A stretch of DNA of 64,000 nucleotides from Emmonsiellopsis sp. PD_33 (GCA_032988165.1 JANTQF010000006.1:224994-288993); one strand, 5' to 3'. Positions 34,878-47,314 are shown, counted from the stretch's first letter. Translations and numbers: made by a program. Notes: a model not told the origin generated them from the sequence alone.

Positions 34878-36347
34878 TTAAAGTTCTATCTCATCACTAT
34901 TAGTGATTTCAACAGCTATCATCTCCTCTAATCTTTCCAAGGCTCTTCCATTCAACTTGGTGGGAGTCTTTGGAGAGTCCTGAGGAGCTGACTGCTTCTT
35001 TTTCATAGGAGATCTATGATTTGGGGTCTTTTTAACCTGAGAATTTCTTCTTTTTCCATTTGAAGTAGTTGAAATCTCAGGCTCAGGGGTGTTTTCTCTA
35101 TTCCTTTCTGTCTTATCTCTCTGTTTTGGAGCCAGAGAGCATTGTAGGGAGCTTGAGAGATGACTTTCCTTACAATTACTACATTTAATAATAGTATGAG
35201 GACAAGTTTTTCTCACTATAGGACAAAGTAGATAAGAATGCTCTCTGATATTATGATTTTGAGCACAAATACCACAAGAAATCATTCTCTTATAAGAGTT
35301 AGAAAAGTGTCCCCATCTTTGGTATTTTCTACACTGAGTACTAGCCTTTAGCTTTGGTTTTGAGTCAATAAACTCATATGTTCTCAGCTTTAAGCCAGCT
35401 ATTTTCAGAGAAGAGATTTTTGCTTGTTCTGGAGTTATAGTAGTAACTATAACTGTTCCAATTCTTCTTCTCTATCTATCTTTATAGCTACTCAGCCAGA
35501 TTGGATCTCTTTTCAGTTGAATAGGATTAAACTCTTCAATTTCTTGTCTTAAGAAGAACATACCCTCTTCACCTTCAAAGATATCAACTGGAATATCATA
35601 TAGGATCAGTTTACCCCATTTCTCATCTCTATCTAAAGATATTGATGTTTGAAGCTTTTCTTTCAAGGTAGGCCTCCATTTCTTCTCATTTTGAAGAAGA
35701 TAGTCAGCACTATAATCATTTGAAGTAGTTATAACTATAGAACCTCCCATATAGAAGTTAGAAATAATAGAATCTACCTTCAGAGTTTTTTCCTCCATCT
35801 GATCAGATGAAAAGCATTGATTCAGTTCATTTCTAAGTCTAAAAATAAACTTAGAATCAGAGAAAAGACTTAGAACCTCCCTATTTTCAGGCTTCAAAAT
35901 AAGTCTATATTTTTTTGATTGAAGAAGATTCTCTTTTCTTTTCTCTTCAAGCTTTGAAGGAGCATTTTGAGTAGTTTTATCAGCTACATAGCTGGATTTT
36001 TCAGCAGTTCTTTGCACAGGTTTTTAAGCACAGTTTGAAATAGATCCAGACACTGCCTGAGCATATGTCTGATTAGAATCAGAAGAGATTTGAACTTGAG
36101 AAAAGGGGATAACTTTAATTGACTTTGTAGCCTCCACCTTAAACTTGAGGATTTCATCAAGCTACTTTGACATGAGAATTAAAAGATCTCTAATCTCCCT
36201 AGATTCTTCCTGAAATACTTGACTTTTCAGAAGACTGGCAGCAGCTTGAAGGTTCTCAATCTTTTGAGCTTGTTTTTGAAACTCATCTCTTTTCTTTTTC
36301 TTCAAAATCTCTATCTCAGGGACTTTTTGAACAGGTGTTTTTTCCAT
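34878..36347 (-). pseudogene. LINE ORF1, nucleic-acid binding protein
   Basis: The start ATG at 36347 opens a Lys/Glu/Gln-rich, probably coiled-coil segment (36347-36165). A middle domain of about 180 residues (36017-35472) follows, then a Cys/His cluster at about 35330-35130: Gln-Cys-Arg-Lys-Tyr-Gln-Arg-Trp-Gly-His (second Cys lost to Tyr), Cys-Gly-Ile-Cys...His and Cys-Ser-Asn-Cys-Lys-Glu-Ser-His...Cys. A basic Ser/Pro/Lys tail ends at a TAA near 34878, immediately before ORF2. This layout is standard for Tad1-type ORF1, which binds element RNA. A few stops interrupt the frame near 36160, 36025 and 35470. Confidence 0.88.
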
Positions 36348-37195
36348 GGTTCACTCAGATAACTAACTTGGTCAGAGTCTAGTTAAATGATAACTGATTT
36401 TACCCTTTAGTTTAGTAACTAAACTAGATTTTTCAAGAGAATCTAGAAACTAAAAGTAGTTTTTAGAGATAAACCACTGAAATCTTCACAGACCCTTCAA
36501 GTGCTACAAAAGGGGAAAAAGGAGATTTTTGATTTCAAAGCTAAATAGCAAAGAAATAACAGTTTTTTGAAGAAAAGCTGCCAAAAAATACCCAGTTTTT
36601 TGAAGAGAAACTGCTCAAAACTAGCCAGGCTTTATTTATCTGCAAGAAATCTTCCCCATATAACAAGTATATAGCTCAAAAGTCTTAAAAACAGTGTAAA
36701 ACCAGCAGGTAAATACAAAAAGAAGATAAGTATTTAATGGTAGCTCTCCAGCATGTAGGAAATATGAATGGGAAGGGCAAAAACAGTCCTGTTTTATTCA
36801 CTCAAGAGTAAAACCCAGGAAAAAACCTCTATTTTTTGCAGAAAATAATATTTCCCAAGGAAACTATTCAGTTCTCCTGCTTATTGTAGGCCCCACCTCA
36901 CAATAAGATTATGTCCTGGAATATTCAATAGCTTCTATAACTAACTGAGATCCTCCTCAGTCAAAATAGACCACTATATCCTACTGAATAGCTCTGAGTT
37001 TGCAAAGAGAATCAACCAGGTACATCCCAAAATAGGTATCACACTCTCTATCACCAGATATATATATATAAGAATATATTTTTATATATCTTTTGTTTGC
37101 AGGGATCAAGCTACTTCTCAGACAAAGAAATTCCTTCTCTAATATCAAGTATAGGGGGGGGAGGGCGTTTTCAAAGGAGGGGGAGGGCATTTCAA
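36348..37195 (-). other. LINE 5' untranslated region
   Basis: No coding blocks. Contains runs of A/T and a G-rich segment (AGGGGGGGGAGGGCG) at 37153-37168 close to the presumed 5' end. An internal RNA polymerase II promoter would be expected here, but no motif is convincing. Confidence 0.5.
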
Positions 37196-37650
37196 AGGGA
37201 AGGACAATAAGGATTGATAGTAGCTTTCTTATCAGATAAGCTCCGTTTCAAAGGCGTGCCAGCCAAATTGGCTGGGGAAGGTTGGGAGAGAGGCTTGGCA
37301 CAACAGGAGAGGGAAAATCAAAATGATCAGAGTTTTCACAGCAATTGAAACTGCAATAACTCAACCAATTTGACTTGGGAATGCTCGGCGGTTCTTTCAA
37401 AAGAAAGAATAGGCCTTGATCTACCTGTCACTCAATTTCTATGATATTTGGACCGGCAGTTGTGGTGCTGTGGTGAAAAAGAGGGATAACCTCCCACTTT
37501 TTTGATGAAACCACGTTTTCGCACATGACACCCCCAATTCTGGTCCAAACCTCACCAAAATTGAGTGGCAACTAGATCTCAATGAGGGCTTTCGAATGAG
37601 GGTATTTGCGTTCAGAGATTCAAAGGGGAAGGCATGTTCGAAGAATCGTT
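37196..37650. other. CpG-retaining spacer of unknown origin
   Basis: No gene recognised. Unlike its surroundings it keeps CpG sites (GGCGTG, CTCGGCGG, GGACCGGC, CACGTTTTCG, TTGCGTTC, GTTCGAAG, ATCGTT). It contains a 17-bp palindrome, CCAGCCAAATTGGCTGG, near 37260. It separates the LINE 5' end from the truncated G2 element; similarity to G2 starts at about 37651. Confidence 0.6.
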
Positions 37651-39913
37651 GAATCAATCCATCTTGAAACCATGGAATATCACTGAGCTAGAACTCAGCC
37701 TCCAGTTTAGAGATTTGCATACTAATGACAACTCTGATGATAACAGCAACAGCATTAACCTCACCTCTGATGAAGATGATGACTCTGATGATAATAATGA
37801 CCTTCAGAGCTTGACTTCTAATCAGTCTGAGCACCCTAATGAAGACTCAGATCCTCTGGCACTGACTCAGCCTGAAACCAGGGAAGCTGGAGAAGACTCC
37901 CAATCTGGCCTGATATCAAAGCACTCCACCCAGACAGCCCAGCCTGACCTAAAAATAATACTAATGAACCAGACCTTAAAGACCTCTTCCACTGTAGCTA
38001 TAATACTGATGCATTCCCCAATACAGTTCTGAATATACTTAGAACTGAGATTAGACATTCTCATCTAATTTCTCTTACTCACTGCAGTAAATGCAATGAA
38101 TAGTTATACTACCTCAGAAAATACTTTATACTAGATTATGAACTGCTTTAAGAGTGGCTCCTTCAGCTACACTATGATTTCCTAATAGCTGGACATCCTG
38201 GGAAAGCAAAAACATATGATCTTCTGAACTGGGGATACTAGTAGCCTGCTATATGATAATTCCTCACCTGTTATATCAAGAACTACTTTACTTGCCAAGA
38301 AATGACTTCAAACAGAGAATAATATCATGGAATCCTGAAGCCACTATCTGTACTGTAAAAATAATGGACTAATATCAGTGTGGACTTCATCAGTAAACTT
38401 CTAAAAAGTAGGAACTATAACTTCATAATGGTAGTAGCTAATAGACTAATGAAACAACAGTACCACATCCCCTTCAAGGAAGTGATCTCTGCCAGAGACA
38501 CTGCCAGGCTCTTCAGAGACTACATGTGGAAGTATTATAGCCTATTAAAAACTGTTATGTCAGACTGAGGCCTATAGTTCATTGCTAACTTCTGGAAGCA
38601 TCTATATAGCCTGCTAGGTGTCAAAGCTGCCCTATTAAGGACCTATTACCCCCAGATAGACAGCTAAACTGAGAGGTTCAATTTGTGGATGGAATAGCAC
38701 CTCTATGCCTACTATAACTACATGCAGGAGAACTGGAGGAAATGACTCTCTATTTGTGAATTTACTATTAATAATGCTAGCTCTGAGACCACTGGCATCA
38801 CACTGTTGTTTGGGAACCTTGATTATCACCTATAGATGGGCTTTAAAGAGATTGATGCAGTTGATTCAATAGACCTGCAGGATGCTAAGGAATTCATGAG
38901 AATAATAAAAGAAATATTAAAATATATGCAAGTCACTATACAGTACAGCCAAGTGATTCAGACTGAACAGGCTAATTAATAGTATCTATCTGTGCCTGCA
39001 TATTGAATTAGTAACTTAGTTTGGCTTGATACCTGGAATATCACCACATGGCATCTGTCAAAGAAATTAAATAGTAAATAGTTTAGCCTGTTCAAGATCA
39101 CTGAGATCATCAGCTCACATGCATATAGATTATGACTTCCCAATACAATGTAGATCCACAATGTATTCTATATTTCACTCCTCTAACCTGCAGTAAATGA
39201 TCTATTCCTAATGTAAGTAAACAATTAAATTGCCTACCCCATTTATATTAATATTTGAGAAGAATTTGAGGTTGAAGCTATATTAAAGGCATTTATTTAT
39301 AATGGAAAGCTCATATTCAGAGTCAAATAGAAGAATGATCATGAAACTACTAATGAGCCCTTTAAGGATATTACCTATCTCACTAAACTTCTTATTCTAC
39401 ATTAAAATGAGATTAACTACTACTGTAGATCCTCTTCTACTAATAATTCTCTATCTACTCCTACTGATAATATTCTACCTACTCTAACTAATAAAATGTT
39501 CCCCTTTAATTTCAGCCCTGTAAATAGCACCCTACTCAGTTCATGCTATCCACCCCCTGAAAATAGTGAACCTAGACTTCTAACTATATGAAGCATTATA
39601 TGCAGAGTCTCACCATCAGGACCAGCCCCCTGTCAACCATAAACACACTGTGACACCCAAGCTTGCACATGCCATGCAGCCAAGCAGCTAAAAATAGATG
39701 AATGGGGGCTGACACTCAGGGATTCTGCCAGAGACATGAGGAAATGGGCTACATATCATTATGAAAATAGTATATCTCAGGATGAAGTATAAAAATGAGC
39801 CAGGCAATTCTAGAAGATATATAACTAGCCACACATCCTACTCCTTGCACCCCCAGGAGCTTGATGGATCTAGAGCAACTTTAACAGACTTCTCAATGAT
39901 AACCTTAGTGACT
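37651..39913 (+). pseudogene. G2(+) integrase and C-terminal region
   Basis: Starts with an acidic connection segment rich in Asp/Ser (37700-37860) that also occurs at 53526-53330. The integrase core has Val-Asp-Phe-Ile-Ser-Lys-Leu at about 38380, Val-Met-Ser-Asp-stop-Gly at about 38560 and Thr-Glu-Arg-Phe-Asn at about 38665, so the D, D, E residues are recognisable. A chromodomain-like Glu-Glu-Phe-Glu-Val-Glu-Ala-Ile-Leu...Phe-Arg-Val-Lys lies at about 39260-39330. Many Gln/Trp-to-stop changes. It resumes after the hAT element at 49162. Confidence 0.88.
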
Positions 39914-39921
39914 ATTTAAAC
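39914..39921. repeat. hAT target-site duplication ATTTAAAC (left)
   Basis: Identical to 49154-49161. The uninterrupted G2 copy has ATTTGAAC at the matching place (minus strand near 51275), which confirms this as the insertion site. 8 bp is diagnostic for hAT elements. Confidence 0.95.
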
Positions 39922-39944
39922 TAAAGTTACTGCTGAGATGGGAT
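39922..39944 (+). repeat. hAT left terminal inverted repeat
   Basis: TAAAGTTACTGCTGAGATGG and onward. It pairs with the reverse complement of 49131-49153 with three transition mismatches. Confidence 0.93.
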
Positions 39945-40180
39945 TTCCCATGGGATTTCCCATCCCATGGTATCATGGGATGAGATGGGAAAAAATAGTT
40001 CATCTCATGAGATTTTATCTGTGGGATGGGACAAACCATGGGATTTTAAATTTTCTATGGGATGGAACATGGGATTTCAATTTTCCTATGGGATGGGACA
40101 TGAGAATTCATCCTGGCTATAGGATGGGATATGGAATTTCACCTCATGAGATGAGAATTCCCATTCTGTCAAGCATCCAC
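39935..40180 (+). repeat. hAT left subterminal repeats
   Basis: About a dozen copies of TGGGATGGGA/ATGGGATTT-like words in both orientations. hAT transposases bind short repeated subterminal motifs, so these are the likely transposase-binding sites. Confidence 0.75.
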
Positions 40181-40189
40181 TGGGCCTAA

Positions 40190-40600
40190 TCATGTGATCT
40201 GTTAAGGTAACAAGAAAAGGTAATAGGCCACAAAAAAAAAAAAAAAGAGAAAAGCATCTTTCAACTGCTCATAATACTTTACCACTTTATATCTGCTGAG
40301 TCACTATCAGAATCATACATAGAATCATTAACATAATAAAGATTTCAGACAAGGGTATTACAGCCATCTAAGGACTGGATGCTGGACAACCCTCTTACCC
40401 TGCTACTTGAATAGCTAGTAGGGCCACTCAATTCACAGGCATTAATATAATGGTGGTGGAGAATCTCACACCAGGAGTTGAATAGACAGTCTATGATTAG
40501 CTAGGTATCTCACCTTAATGATCACTAGGCTATGATATGTGATTTTAATTGTGTCAGTACATATCACATTTTTAACCCCATTAAAAAATTCCCAGTAGTC
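40190..40600. other. hAT interior, no gene recognised
   Basis: Contains one A15 run at about 40231-40245 and nothing else I can name. Confidence 0.45.
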
Positions 40601-41090
40601 ACATATCAAAAAAAAAAAAAAAAGCTCACTACACAGTTCAAACCCTGGCCTACATTTCAATGAGGTTAAAAAAAAAGCATCATCAGTTATTAGTGCAGTG
40701 ATTACTCACTATACTAATGACTGATAATGCATGTTAATGCAGATCTGAATTATATGATATAGCTCATTACATGCTAAAAAAAAAAAAATATTACTTACTG
40801 TATGATTCAAATTCTGGCCTACATTTTCAATGAGATTTAAAAAAGTATCATCTGTCATTAGCACAGTGATTACTCACTATACTAATGATAGATGACACTG
40901 TTAGTGCTGACCTGAATTATATGATATAGCTCATCACATGTAAAAAAAAAAAAAAAAAAAAAAATGCTCACTACATGATTTGAACCTTAGCCTACATTTT
41001 ATATAGGTTTAAAAAAAAGTATCATCCATCATTAATCATTATAGTAATAACAGATAATGCATGTTAGTGCAAACCTGAACTAAATTATAT
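40600..41090 (+). repeat. Three tandem, A-tailed repeats of about 170 bp
   Basis: Each unit has a run of A (15, 13 and 23 long), then GCTCACTACANGRTTYRAAYC...CTACATTT, AAAAAAGTATCATC, ATTAGTGCAGTGATTACTCACTATACTAATGA-like sequence and GAATTATATGATATAGCTCA. The GRTTYRAAYC segment resembles an RNA polymerase III B box (GGTTCGAAYCC) after CpG loss. A tRNA-derived SINE arranged in tandem is possible but not shown. Confidence 0.7.
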
Positions 41091-41439
41091 TTCTTGCCTC
41101 AACTCTGCCTGCAGATTTGACATGATGAGATTCCCAGAGATTATGATAACATACTAATACAGTACACAAATAATATGAGATGTAACAGTTAAAGATAATA
41201 GTTTCAGTATATTATATTTCAGGCACCTCCTCTGAACACTGAGTTATCAATCATCACCTCAAAATTCAGTATCTCTTCCCATATCCTCCTTTATCTAGCT
41301 ATACTTGCATATGAGAACCATCCTAATGAACACTCCTCCATCAGTTATTTCTCTTTAGATGTAAGTTTCTCCTTTCTCACTATAATATCTATATCATTAC
41401 TTTCTCTATTATCATTAGTCTCATCCTCTACTACATCCT

Positions 41440-43810
41440 TCTCATTCTACTTCTTCTCTACTTATAGCTGCTTCCTTTCATTTGCATGCTTCATCAGCAT
41501 GATCTTATGCATTATCTTTCCTGATAATGATGATTACTCCCATGAGATAACATAATAGCTCATACTGAACTGCTGTTCAATCTCTACACTTCTAATTAAA
41601 ATTAATAGAATGTCTCTGATCATCAATGCAACAGTTGGATATATTAATTTAATTACCTTCTACACTAATAAGATATTTCTCTCTGGACTAAGACTGTTGT
41701 TTAGATACCAATTAAATTCATTAACACAAATAACTGAAGGTGACTGTTGGTGTAGTGTAGAAAACAATCAATAAGTCTGGAAAGTTATTAGTATTAAGTA
41801 AATCAAGAAAATAAAAAAGGGTAAATACCTACTCATAGTTGATTATTAGTAGTTGCAGGTTGACAAGATAAATATTATTTTTCATAGTATGCCTTTACAT
41901 ACTGTAATGATTGGGCTTTTATCTCTGGCTCTCATTCCTCATCATTATAAGCTAATGATTATAAACATGAGTTCAGAACTGTAGTAGTACAGTAAATCTT
42001 CCTTATATTACCATTAGTATCAGTATCTGAATAGTACTCCTTCAGTTTATTATATGCAGCTTTCAGTGTAGTCTCCAAGCTGTTCTAAATGATTGAGATT
42101 TTATAGGCTACCTCAGAAAGCCATTCATCAAGGTAGTTGAACAGTACATTATAGATTGAAAATGCATTATGAATGAGTGGTGTGTCTATATCTAAGAGGG
42201 CCTTGATAACCTGCTAGAATGGATAAAGCAGGGTAATAACATACATAATGAGCTACCATTTATTATTACTCAACCAGAGATAGTGGAGCTTGAAGTTATC
42301 CTAGGTCATTACCCAGCAATGAATTGGATCTCTAAGTTATAGCACATAGATGCACATAAGATATGTTGAGCTCCATTAGGTCTTAACATTCTAAATCATT
42401 TAGAGCTTAATGTGCTCTGGCTGGAGCTTCTGAAAGCTTTTGATTCATTGGGGAGAACTTAAGAGGGCATTAGTAAGTAGGCATAACTGGTTAAATAATT
42501 AAGGAATTAGAAATGCTGTTGGACTATTATCATGGACTGTTACATACCTTTAAGAGTGTATGACTGAATGAGATCTTTCCTCTATCACTCATGTTAATAT
42601 CATCCTCATGAAATGTCTATAGGATATTATCATTTATTATTTATTAACTCAATTTATAAATCTCCAACTAGTTGTTTTACTGCTAGCTGTACAATATGAG
42701 CTACATAAGGAAGTTAATATATCTTAGCATCTCAGTGAACTCCATTCTCTGCATACAGGTGTTTCTCTAAAGATACTATTAATATATTATTGTTTGCTGC
42801 ATTATCAGCTATGAGAGTAAAAATATCATCTTCAATTCATGTATTATGTATGCACTGCATCACATATCCTGCCATATTGTCACCAGTGTGTATACCACTA
42901 AGATGCTCAAAACCAATTAATGCCTCTATATACTCCCATTTCTAGGTGATATAATAGCCTTTAACACAGAGAAATACCAAATCATTTGTGCTTGTTCATG
43001 CATTCAAGGCCAGTGCAATCTTCATGTTGGGGATTCAGTTCAGGAGCAGGTCTTTTATCATCATTTCATAGGAGTTATTCAGCTCTTTTCACAGGGCAGT
43101 TCATTTTGGGAGGAAGGCCTTGACTTTGCTGTTGCCATACACTAGTAACTACCAGAGATTAGAATTCTATATGGCATGAAATGCCATATTTATTGATAGA
43201 AAGGCATGAAGGAGGAGTGTTCAGTAGTTTTCTTTATTAAATGGCAGTGTCTCTGCTTGCAGTTACTTACATGCAGGGTTTTGCTGAGATGAAAGGATTA
43301 TTACCACAATCTATTACTAAATAAATCAACTTATATTATACTTATAAATGCTGCCCTGATGTCCATCTGTTTGTTTGAAGGGATAGCATTCTAGCACTCC
43401 TTACTTATAAGATGTTTTCTCATTCCTGAAGTCCCCATGTTGCTATACTAAGGGTGTTGAAGGATCCACTTGCATTAAATATAGAGTAAAGCTGGTTCAT
43501 CATTCCACTGAAATACTACTTACTTGAAGAACTTTCAGGATTCAGAGCTCTACTTTATGCTCTATTATAAATAGTTCTTGCAAGTGCTACCATATTAGAT
43601 TATATTTGCAGTTGCTGTCTGTTTCTACCATTAATTAAATTGAATTTGATACTCATTGTCTCACTTCTATATAATATAGATCCTTGCCTCAACTGTGGCA
43701 GTCTCAAGTTCTTTGGGAACTGGGATGGGCAGAATTGGTGTTGGAGTTTGTAGAAGAGAAATTAGTATACTAATCTCATAAAGAGGAGAGTTTGGAGCAC
43801 TGGAATCCAT
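41440..43810 (-). pseudogene. hAT transposase with BED finger, degraded
   Basis: The start ATG is at 43810-43808 (Met-Asp-Ser-Ser-Ala-Pro-Asn). A BED-type finger end, Gly-Thr-Ser-Gly-Met-Arg-Lys-His-Leu-Ile-Ser, lies at about 43410. The RNase H-like core at about 42980-42800 reads Lys-Gly-Tyr-Tyr-Ile-Thr-stop-Lys-Trp-Glu-Tyr, then Leu-Ile-Gly-Phe-Glu-His-Leu-Ser-Gly-Ile-His-Thr-Gly and Leu-Ile-Ala-Asp-Asn-Ala-Ala-Asn-Asn, the classical hAT block. Further on come Ile-His-Asn-Ala-Phe-Ser-Ile-Tyr-Asn-Val-Leu near 42150 and the C-terminal dimerisation domain near 41640-41480 (Tyr-Pro-Thr-Val-Ala-Leu-Met-Ile-Arg-Asp-Ile-Leu, later Leu-Ser-Gly-Lys-Ile-Met). Stops arise from Gln, Trp and Arg codons. 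Not active in this copy. Confidence 0.9.
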
Positions 43811-45640
43811 TATACTGGGAGATTAAAGACATTTAAGAAGATAGTATTTTAGGGTGAGAGAAAACACAGCTGACATTTTTTCTTGTAGTAAGATGCAGGC
43901 TAGGTGCAAGGATCAATTTTTCAGAGAATTAAGAATAAACTTACTGTATGAGCAGTAAGAGGTGAGACCCACATACTATATGATAATTACCATTATAACC
44001 TCACATTTAGAAATTAGGAGATCTACACAAATGAATATCTCTAATGTACTAATTTTGAAAATAAGATACTGAGAAGATATGAAGCTATCAGACAGCAGAA
44101 TTTCAGCATCATACTGTAGATATTAAGAATAGGTATAGAACTATTACTAAAATTCATTACTATAATATTTTTCCCTTGTTTCCTGAGATGCTAATAGTCA
44201 GATATATCTCTCTTAGAAATTCCTGCTTGAATTCCATTTAATTTTCTGAATGAGATTTTACTGGGTTGGAACACTATATGTTTGATCTTATTAGTTAGTT
44301 AGGTGGAGTTTGAATTCAGCTGGCCCACCTAATTAATAGCCATTATACATTGGTAAACCAATGATGTGATTCATTGATAAAGCCCATGAGGAAATTTCAT
44401 GCAAAGACAGCTGCAGAATCATCCTGATCCAGTAGTAACTACATGAGACATTTTTACAGCTATGGTGAGTCTGGCAATTAAATTAAGCTGTAGCATACAT
44501 AATGGATGCATGAGATGACTTTTAAATTCATAGCAGGCTATTTACCTATCTTTTAGTAGGATATGAAGTAGCTTTACTGAGATAATCATTTCAATAGCTT
44601 ATAGCAGGCTGCAACTCTTTCTATGGTAGCATATTCTTTCAGGAGCTTGGGCAGGAGAATGTGATGGTACTGCATGTATTAATGTAAAAGAGAGTGGTTA
44701 AGCAAACATAACAATTTAAGGTAATGAACTTTGCAGGATTCTACTCAGTCATACTACCTTTAGAAATAGCTTGCAGTACTCATCTTCAGATGGACTGAAT
44801 ACCTCCTCTATCCCTAACTAACTTTCTTTGATATTTATTTAGACTTCATGTATTAAATTTATTCCATCAGTGTTCTGCTGCTCTATATGATAATTCCCCT
44901 AATGCCCTTTAGCTGATATGCTAATGGATGGTGTATTTCCTGGCAATTATTAATTAAAGTATTATATACTTTAACTGAGTAATCTGCTGTGTTTAAATTC
45001 AAGGGATTGATGTAGATTGAAAGCTCCTACACACAATTATTTAGAATAGGTGTCAGGAGGTAACCTTGATATGAGGAATAAGTATATGCATAATATCATC
45101 AATTATGTGTATATGCAGAAATGTATGGGAGAGTACAAGTAGGATATATAACTTTATTTTGTATCTTTAAGATAGATTTCATGCATCTTAATTATTAAAT
45201 AAAGCTGCCTGATCATTATGCACCAACTAGATTTTTTTATGTAAAAGATGGACAGAGTGTTATACATAAACTAGAGGAAATTACATCTTTGAAAATGAAT
45301 GAAAAGTTGCACATGCAATATAATTATATGTAAGGCTATATAGTAGACAAACTGGAATTATATATTTCATATCACAGAGTGTAGGTTAAATTGTCTGTGA
45401 GGGATGTTCCTTCATGCATAGAGATGATATTTCCCTATGGGTAACAGAATAATGTAACAGTCCTCTCATGATAATAACCTAATGAGTAATGTATGGTGAA
45501 AATGCATCCAATGCATTTCATGGAGAAGATCCCAGAAGGTAACTTATATCAAGACTATTACACAGTGAATTTATTATATCTTTTTTTAAGTTTGATGAAA
45601 GCTCTGGCAATGGATCATAGCTGAGTAGAAGGAGGAGGAA
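43811..45640. other. hAT interior without recognised gene
   Basis: AT-rich and stop-dense on both strands. No domain, no repeat of note. Confidence 0.45.
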
Positions 45641-45679
45641 GGAGGTATGAAATATATATGTTAATGTGGTGGATATGGT

Positions 45680-46040
45680 AATATTATGTGCCTGTGAAGA
45701 AAATATATATATATTTAGTTACCAATTATGTGCACACCACCCATGTCAGGAGTAATAGATGCAGCACAGCTATATGCCTGCAGAGAAAAATACATATATA
45801 ATTGGTTGCTAACTATTTGTGTACTATCCATTCCAGGAGTGGTAGACACAGCACAGCTATATGCCTGCAGAGAAAAATATATATATAATTAGTTACTAAC
45901 TATGTGTGCACCACCCATGTCAGGAGCGGTAGATGCAGCACAGCTATATGCCTATGAAGAAAAATATACATATAATTGATTGCTAACTATGCATGCACCA
46001 CACACAGCACAGCTATGTGCCTAGGGAAATATATATAGAT
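45680..46040 (+). repeat. 87-bp minisatellite, about four units
   Basis: The unit contains CACAGCTATATGCCTGCAGA, a run of AT dinucleotides (AAATATATATATAATT), GTTACTAACTATGTGTGCAC and CACCCATGTCAGGAGTGGTA. The last unit is partly deleted. One CpG (GGAGCGG) survives. Confidence 0.88.
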
Positions 46041-46494
46041 TTAGTGGCAGACTATACATATACCATGCATATCAACAGTGAGAAGGCAGAAAGGAAGATA
46101 GCTGAGAAATACAGACATTACTAAAAACATCTATACTACTAAAAATCTAATCTAATATTTAGTTAATAAATTGGCAATGCTTTCACAGCTAATAGAACAA
46201 ATATCATAAGTTAATAATTACAATTCTCTTTGAACTGGGAAGATATCATCCCAGTACAGGAACATCAAATCACACAGACATAGCTTTTGCACTTCTCAAC
46301 AATCTAGAATATTAATCAATTAATGAAGATTATGGCCATGATGCTATCAGTGAAAATTCATGAGAGGCCCATTACTGAATTCTATTACTGAAATTCTTAG
46401 AATGTAAATGAACTCCATTCTATATTAAACTTTCCCTATCTAATACTAATTCCTACTGAATAGACTTTATAAGCTCTTATTTTACATAAAAACT

Positions 46495-47314
46495 CTACAT
46501 CACCCTACTCTGAATAATCCTCCCACTCTAACTCCTCATCCTCATCACTTGACACCTCTCTCTTCACCTCAAAATCACCCTCTGACACCTCTTTCAGCCA
46601 AGAAATTACTTCCAATAGCCCTCTATCTTTCTTATCTAAAGTCTCTCAGAACTCATCCAATTTCTTTGCAGCTACTTTCTCACTAGCATTAGTAGTTATA
46701 AGCATTATTTTTCCATGCTTGAGAATCTTTGCATCATGAGAGGCCAATAACACCTGTGCTCAGATACAGAAATATTAGAGGACCATATCAATAATCTTAT
46801 TATTAGAGGGAGGGGGGGTTCCAATCTGTTGACAGTCAGTATTAATCAATAATTATAGTTGCAAGTTGAAGTAACTAACTCTTCTCTTTTTAGAACTAGT
46901 CCTAGATTATAATGCATGTAGTTACTGTATAATCTCCTCTTTCTCTACCTTCTCCTCAAGCATGCACTTCTTCACAATTTAGGCCTGATAATATTCTAAG
47001 GACTTTCCTTGATTAAAACACTTCTGGGCAACACACTCAGCCTCTGCCTTCTCCATGGCAGATTGATCAGCCAGTAATATTATTTCCCTGTGCTTAGTAT
47101 CAGCATCTTTACTGTCAGAACTGTTATAAAAGCTTATTATCATTTGACTGATCCCCATAGATACTTTACTGCATCAAAGTGTGCCTTATAATCAGCTTCT
47201 TGGGCTTTCTCCATAATGGCCTCATTACTGATCTTTACATGCCTGATCTCCCTGACACACTTAGTTTTGAAGCATTATAAGTACTCCTTCATCAGTGATT
47301 AGGGGCTGAACATT
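46495..47314 (-). pseudogene. hAT passenger gene, protein with acidic C-terminus
   Basis: The minus strand carries long, lightly interrupted readings. An N-terminal part is near 47310-47150 (Met-Phe-Ser-Pro..., with Lys-Ile-Ser-Asn-Glu-Ala-Ile-Met-Glu-Lys-Ala). A Lys/Glu-rich probable coiled coil is at about 47110-46920 (Lys-Lys-Cys-Met-Leu-Glu-Glu-Lys-Val-Glu-Lys). A basic patch (Ser-Ser-Lys-Lys-Arg-Arg-Val) is near 46890. The final block, at about 46760-46500, ends in Ser-Ser-Asp-Glu-Asp-Glu-Glu-Leu-Glu-Trp-Glu-Asp-Tyr. Frame changes suggest introns or decay. I do not recognise a family. It is transcribed away from the H3-like gene and ends with the same kind of acidic tail. Confidence 0.6.

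Larger units (their letters stand above)
19079..37195 (-). mobile_element. Tad1-like LINE, interrupted by G3
   Basis: Non-LTR retrotransposon on the minus strand, about 6.7 kb without the inserted 11.4-kb G3 element. It has ORF1 with zinc knuckles (36347-34878), ORF2 with APE endonuclease, RT and RNase H (34877 to about 19500) and a short-repeat 3' tail. RNase H after RT is typical of the fungal Tad1/I group. The left end disrupts a Helitron Rep gene. The 5' end is not sharply defined; a G-rich stretch at 37155-37195 is the likely start. No convincing TSD was found. Confidence 0.88.

Noticed and set aside
37439..37657. 72-codon minus-strand frame in the CpG-retaining spacer
   Set aside because: No domain, no neighbouring coding context; short enough to occur by chance at this composition.
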